A stretch of 64,000 nt of DNA, taken from assembly GCF_037975245.1 (NCBI RefSeq), contig NC_092570.1, positions 10,251,501 to 10,315,500 of the forward strand. The letters run 5' to 3'. The position numbers and the translations under genes are program-made. Positions 58,925-64,000 of the stretch are shown piece after piece (position 1 is the first letter of the stretch; the number at the start of each line of letters is the position of its first letter). The notes below the pieces were generated by a model that had not been told where the DNA came from, did no database searches, and saw nothing but the letters and a program-made list of their open reading frames with translations. The DNA comes from Apostichopus japonicus (Eukaryota > Echinodermata > Holothuroidea > Aspidochirotida > Stichopodidae).

Positions 58925-59262
58925 ACTAAACGATACCGTCCTGGGCATCATCGCTGTGCGAACAGTATGGTACATCAATAATAGTATAACGTATACCGTT
59001 CTTGGTATCATTGTTGTGCGAACCGTATATGCTTGGAATTCAATCAAGTTCTGAGAATCCACCGGAACATGAAGAATATTTGCTTACCGGATCCCAGGAA
59101 TATTTGCTTACCGGATCCCAGGAATGTTCGCCTATGGCGCACTATGAAAACTGTAATGGAAAAACGGAAGTGGTTGGAGACATTTCCGTTCAGACTAAGG
59201 CTACAAAACGTTCAAAGTCAAAGGCGGTTATTTTTAATAGATTTGTGGTAAATTGGGTAAGA
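58925..59262 (+). other. Tandem duplications and a possible orphan exon
   Basis: About 58930-59030 holds two diverged copies of gataccgtcctgggcatcatcgctgtgcgaac. 59076-59123 is a perfect 24-bp duplication (gaatatttgcttaccggatcccag). An open frame runs on to TGG|gtaaga at about 59253 and encodes polar sequence with KATKRSKSKAVIFNRF. It could be an exon of an unseen plus-strand gene, but it has no recognised homology and no clear acceptor. Confidence 0.25.
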
Positions 59263-59639
59263 GCAGTATAGCAGTACTCACAATGCGAATCACTGACCCG
59301 TATGACTGACGCAATTTTCAGTAATTGTTAAAGGTAAGCCAACAAGTGCGTAAGTATAGCTTTCTGAGATTGGTCGGCAATGTTTCGAAACTTCCGACCG
59401 AGTTTTATCAAATTTTTATAGGGTTGCAATTGAACCCACTAAGAAACTACTCTCCTGTTTTTTCTTCAAATGCAATTTAATGAGGAAGTCAGTATAATGA
59501 ACAAATTCGTCATCGTAACCGCTTCCCTGCTTCACTCTTCAAGATTATTTGTATATATAAATACTGAACCTATACACTAAGAGGCATAATCCGGTAGCAG
59601 ACAATGTGACACTAATCCACAATAATTCACAGGAAGGAC

Positions 59640-59850
59640 ACTTTCTTCTGTCCCCCCTCCTTCTCCCCTTGTTCCCACCCCCCATCACTCCTCTTCTCAT
59701 AGCTCTCTTCCACCCATTTTCTCCACACCTCTCTGTTTTTGTCCTTCTCCAGTTTATTCCCTACCACCTTCCCTTAATCCTCTCTTTATCCCTCCACTGT
59801 TTATCTCTCACCTCTCCTCTTCCCCTGTTGGTTTTTTTCTTCTCTCCATC
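59640..59850. repeat. Pyrimidine-rich tract
   Basis: About 200 bp of C/T-rich sequence, open in one frame (Leu/Pro/Phe/Ser-rich, 120 codons), directly preceding the hammerhead-like motif. The composition explains the ORF. Confidence 0.7.
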
Positions 59851-59962
59851 CCTCGTCTACTTATTCCCTTACATCTATCTCTTTCTGTTCACCATGCTCA
59901 TTAACCTGTCTGTATTCTGTGCGTGTTTTTGTCCCTTCTGTTACTGTTACTTGTCATTTAGC

Positions 59963-59999
59963 CTTTGAAGAAGATCCTGCTAGGATCGAAACGTCAGGC
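59963..59999 (+). ncRNA. Hammerhead-ribozyme-like motif of a Penelope-type element
   Basis: The order is ctttGAAGAa, a 6-bp stem GATCCT-gct-AGGATC (59973-59987), GAAAC (59988-59992), then GTC. This matches a hammerhead core (CUGANGA, stem II, GAAAC, GUC), with the first box degenerate. Penelope-like retroelements of many animals carry minimal hammerheads of this kind. The rest of the element (RT/GIY-YIG) is not seen, so this is a remnant terminal region. Confidence 0.5.
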
Positions 60000-60000
60000 C

Positions 60001-60615
60001 AACTTACTTTTACACACTAATCCACACTGTTAGTTGAAACTCTCATCTTAATATTTTGTCCATATCTCAAGTCACGGCTGATTAAATGAATCCCTTTTTG
60101 TGACAGACAAAACCCTCGATTCTTGCCTGGAGTGGTTTACAGTATAGGTTGTCTGTGATGTCATTACGGCAAATGTACTTCAATTGCTTTATGTTAAACA
60201 TTTTATCAATCCTTTAAAAAAGTGATACTTTTGGAATGTTTGCATATCTGTCAAGGTTTTCTGCAGTAAGAATTTTGTAAGAATTACATGCTTTTTTTTG
60301 TGGATAAGGGAGTTAAATATTAAAATAATATTAAAAAAATATCTGAACGAAGATGTCATCATTCTGTTGTCAGATACTTTGACAAAACAGGAAGTCCCTG
60401 CGTACCTCTAGACACGTAGTACCATAGCACTACGTGTATATATATACGTGGTGCGTGCTTGTATATTTGTCACGGGTTTAGTTCCATTGATTTACATACA
60501 GACTCCATCACTGTCCGAGGCATCTACACCACATCACCACAGATACACGTTCCAACTGACGTATTCAAACCATCATGTGACATCTGATGGCATATACTAT
60601 CATTCTCTTCAACAT
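60001..60615. other. Intergenic, no gene seen
   Basis: No feature beyond simple A/T runs and a tatatata stretch at 60435. Confidence 0.4.
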
Positions 60616-61625
60616 CAGGGGCGGAATGAGTCTGAAAACCGGCCCGGGCATTATTCACCTAGACCGGCCCATTATTCATTGATATATTACTTACATAGTG
60701 ATAGCCGTCCTGGGGGAGGGGTCTAAGGGGAGGGGTGTTTTTTTTTAAGTTAAAGAATCCCTAGATGCAAAATGGTTATATGTTTCTCAATTTTGTAGGT
60801 TACAATCATCCTTAAAAAGAGACCAAAAAATAATTTTACAGAAGCAACACTTGATTAAACTGAGAAAAGTTAAAAACGTAAAAAAAAAAAGACAAAACTA
60901 TATGTTTTAGACTGGATTTAATTTAGTTTTTCAAGCATTTTGTGACAACTCGCTTGATAAAAATGGAAAATACCTAAATAAAATCCACTAAAACATATAT
61001 GTTCAATAACACGAACACATGTCATGTCTACGAGATTATAGAAGCTTACGCAGTTCGCTGCTTCTGGCATCCACACCATCAATGGTATTTTTAGTGTCAA
61101 GTTTGGCCAAGATCCTTTTTTCCACAGACATCAACATGAACGCCTCAAGATGTTCCTGTGTCATTGTACAAACACCCTATACTGTATGTGGGTCATTTTT
61201 ATTCATACATGATCTCTCAGGACTTAGCTACTGAGTGATATCCAAATAATCTAATAATATTTTACCTTTATTTTCTTCGTTTTCTAGAAGGACGAGGTGC
61301 AGATTAATAAATCTGTATTCTCTGCCAATGCTATGTATATGTCAGAATACATTGGTCACCGTACTTGTATATCTTGTCGTAAAAATATTAGCACGGACGG
61401 GTTGCCAATTGCACGTTCTTTTGTTACGAACTAACAGACTAATAACATGGTGAATTCATGAGCTGATTCCCACAATTTAAAATATATTTTTACACAGCCC
61501 GTGTGTATTCTATTAACTACTGTGAAATTCACTGTAATTTTTACCAGGCTCCCCAACCCACCGGCCCATAGGGCCACCGACCCAACGGGCATTGCCCAAG
61601 TGCCCATGTGGCCAGTCCGCCACTG
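60616..61625 (-). mobile_element. Expanded inverted relative of the 23.76-kb hAT MITE
   Basis: Starts CAGGGGCGGAATGAGTCTG and ends GGCCAGTCCGCCACTG. 60616-60830 and 61396-61625 are the reverse complements of the right and left halves of the 23757-24211 element. About 560 bp between them is unique to this copy. The flanking 8-mers do not match. It is either a longer family member, from which the 455-bp form arose by internal deletion, or two half copies. Confidence 0.75.
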
Positions 61626-64000
61626 TGTAAACTCATACAATCAAAAACAAATAACTGTTTGTAACTGGAAGAAACTCACTTCAGTAGCTGTATTTAGGAC
61701 CTCAGTTTTCTCGACAGGTTATAACCTTTCAGACGGCTGGTACTGTAATTGTGGTATAGGTGCATGCATCACGTGACGTTACCTAATTCGGAACTATGTC
61801 CGGCAGGCCCATGCGCAGCAGACATTGTCAACTTAGTGAACAAAATCACTACGGTACCCTATACAAATATAACTTGCAATACTGAGTAGCAACAAGGAAA
61901 GAATAACGTCATGTTATTCTGTCCATGAGAATGAATGTATATAGGAACTTAAAGGAGACATTAGCCGAATCATCATCTAATATATGATAAAAGATAACTG
62001 TCAAGAACAACCTCCACAAACAGAACAAACATTTTAGGAGATATTACTGATTTAATGTTCCTATTGCGCCATTAATATTCGAACATGAAAAATGGAAAGA
62101 AAAACAGAGTGAAAGTGAAAACTTGCATTTTTCGATTGGCATTATGAAAACACAGATTACAAACTGACTGCAGGATATCAAACAGGATGTCAAAGGCATC
62201 AGGACAAAAGAAACAAGTAATCCAATATGTTTTCACTTTCATACCCTCATTAAATCGACCTTAATTAGCTCGATTTTAGTGACTTTCTTTATGTTTGTAT
62301 GACGTCAGTCGTCTATTAGGTAAAGCAGGAGAACAAACAGGTAAAAGACTTAATGATAAAAAAAGACAATAGAGTAATCGCCTTTTCAACCATAAGTTAT
62401 ATATCCTTGTTCTGTTCCAGGAAATATCATTCAATTTTTATTTTACCCAGGGCTGAGGCTTTACTGATCAACTTGAGATATTTTTCGTATAAGTTGTAAC
62501 ATGTATAAGGAAAACGGGAAGTACTGTTATTCCAAACATAACTTAAATGAAGGATAAGCAAGGATGTATAGGGGTAGCGCCCCAGTTTCCCAATGTGCCA
62601 CAACCCGGTTCGTCAACATTTGACGTACTGTACTAGCTAATCTAAATTAATAGGAACGGTCGATTATTTTACGGGAGAGCGATGGTTGGGTGGGGGTGTG
62701 AATATGCTGTAATTAGTGGAGAAAAACGCACGTAAGTTTATGTCAATCAGTGAAAGCCGATCCAAAATGTTTATCCTGTCTTGGTTCTCACACATTGTCG
62801 TTAAGGAGATTGTTTATTAAATATGTTCCTTGCGTGCATATGTTTAAATCTTAGTTTAAACCAGTCTCCAATTGCACAACACCCTCAACACCAGTAAACG
62901 CAGGTATTATTTAGTAATCAGTATAAATTCCATATCACAAGATCGCTTCTCACGGTCGGCTACCTCAGCCCCACGACACCCCAGTTTTTCACACGATAGC
63001 AATTTCGTATAAGCACGTAGCTTCATCACCATAGACAAAACAAAAAAACTTACAATGACATAAATTGCATGATTGCAACACAAACTTCACCAAATTATCT
63101 AGTTACTTTATCTCACAGTTCACGTAAACATTTTTATGAAAACTTAGCTCTTCACCGCATCTCCCTGTAAGAACACGTCACTTTCAACTCACCAAATGGA
63201 ACATATTTATAGTCGATGACGTAATCTTTTCGTCATATGCATGACATGTTCACCCATTCCAGGATATATAATGGCACATCATATAACACACGCAACCCGT
63301 AACCACACGTCGTCGCATCTCAGTTCAGTGTGAGCAGGGAGTTGTTATGGAAACTCCCTGGTGTGAGCCACATACACCACATGTAACGTCATCTAGCCGA
63401 GCAGGTCAATATCTATACATTAAATACTTCTATCATGCCATGTAAAGGAAAACGTTCACTTTTGCAACTAATTACAAACTGCAAAGATCACACATTGAAA
63501 GCATGAAAAAAAAAAATGGTTTGAAGCTTCGGCTTCTTATGACGTCACTTTCGTAACAAATCCATCAGGGCAACCAATGACTTTTGACCTCAATTGAGCT
63601 TTGTCCGCGACCTTAAACACCAAAATCTACATTATTTTAGTATTCGTCTCATCATCCTCTATATCATGTGCTTTAAGGCCTTTTTTTCTAGATGGTGACA
63701 AGCAGAAAATGGTTAAAAACCAATGTTTCGGTTTCTTGACCTTTGAACATTGAACTACGACTTCGTCACGTACTTAGCCATGAGTTTACATGGTCAGGCA
63801 CCTACTCATCAAGTTTGAACTTGACCGGAGTTACGGTCTAGGAGGAGTTGTCTACACACTTTATGTGCTTGCTCACACCCACAGGCACACACAGTTGTGT
63901 TTTACATTCAGACCGAGGACGGCCATTTCTTTTTGGATTTTTCAAAGCCACTTAGCCTAACCTTAATAATATCCCCTTAACAATAGATTTCATTCGAGCA
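61626..64000. other. Intergenic, no gene seen
   Basis: No coding exon supported. Contains a 9-bp-stem hairpin at 63335-63360 (cagggagtt / aactccctg) and, from about 63560 to the end, a degraded copy of the tgacctca-type dispersed repeat. Confidence 0.4.

Noticed and set aside
59606-59968. 120-codon Leu/Pro/Phe-rich ORF that looks like a membrane protein
   Set aside because: It is explained by a C/T-rich tract leading into a hammerhead-like retroelement terminus.
1-64000. CRISPR arrays, bacterial operons or phage
   Set aside because: The tandem arrays have no regular repeat-spacer structure with unique spacers. Spliced genes and eukaryotic transposons show this is animal nuclear DNA.

Overview
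The window is animal nuclear DNA: AT-rich, intron-rich and heavily loaded with minisatellites, non-autonomous DNA transposons and retroelement remnants. The only long uninterrupted reading frames come from tandem repeats. Gene structure, repeat style (hAT and TTAA MITEs, a tRNA-type SINE, a Penelope-type hammerhead motif, a decayed Ty3/gypsy element) and one well-conserved housekeeping tail (eIF2A-like) suggest a marine invertebrate deuterostome, most likely an echinoderm. The species assignment is inference; the sequence does not name the organism.

The main content is a pair of previously unlabelled paralogous genes placed tail to tail. Gene A (+ strand, coding exons from 25464 to 37400) and gene B (- strand, from 55554 down to 49041) each have eight coding exons. 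The exon phases are identical, and exons 3, 4 and 5 have identical lengths (109, 82 and 168 nt). Each predicted protein (437 and 361 aa) has a variable N-terminal exon, then a PDZ domain with an FGL carboxylate-binding loop, then a C-terminal region of about 170 residues that I read as an interleukin-1-like beta-trefoil. That region ends in a block resembling the IL-1 signature (FES[V/F]...F[I/M]) followed by GRFRV. Neither protein starts with a signal peptide. Each gene has a TATA box roughly 150-260 bp upstream of the start codon, and a perfect GGGRNNYYCC kappaB decamer lies about 30-65 bp further upstream. The picture is of NF-kappaB-inducible, leaderless, PDZ-tethered IL-1-like cytokine precursors. 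The exon structures and the PDZ call are strong. The IL-1 assignment is a fold-level inference that needs a profile or structure search.

Layout. 1-5.4 kb: 79-bp satellite and intergenic repeats. 5.4-8.0 kb: decayed Ty3/gypsy pol on the minus strand, carrying a TTAA MITE. 8.1-12.9 kb: short minisatellites and a second, inverted copy of the TTAA MITE. 13.1-15.8 kb: the last two coding exons and 3' end of an eIF2A-like gene, with a hAT MITE in the intron. 15.8-18.9 kb: intergenic DNA with a hAT MITE bounded by a perfect 8-bp target duplication. 18.98-23.46 kb: a 4.48-kb transposon whose inverted ends are G/C-rich minisatellites, bounded by a perfect 9-bp duplication and containing a YqaJ-nuclease fragment and a SINE. 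23.76-24.21 kb: another hAT MITE with a perfect duplication. 25.1-37.8 kb: gene A. 37.8-48.9 kb: intergenic arrays with 95-bp, 17-bp and (AT)n units. 49.0-55.8 kb: gene B. 55.8-64 kb: intergenic, with a hammerhead/Penelope-like motif and an inverted, expanded copy of the 23.76-kb hAT element.
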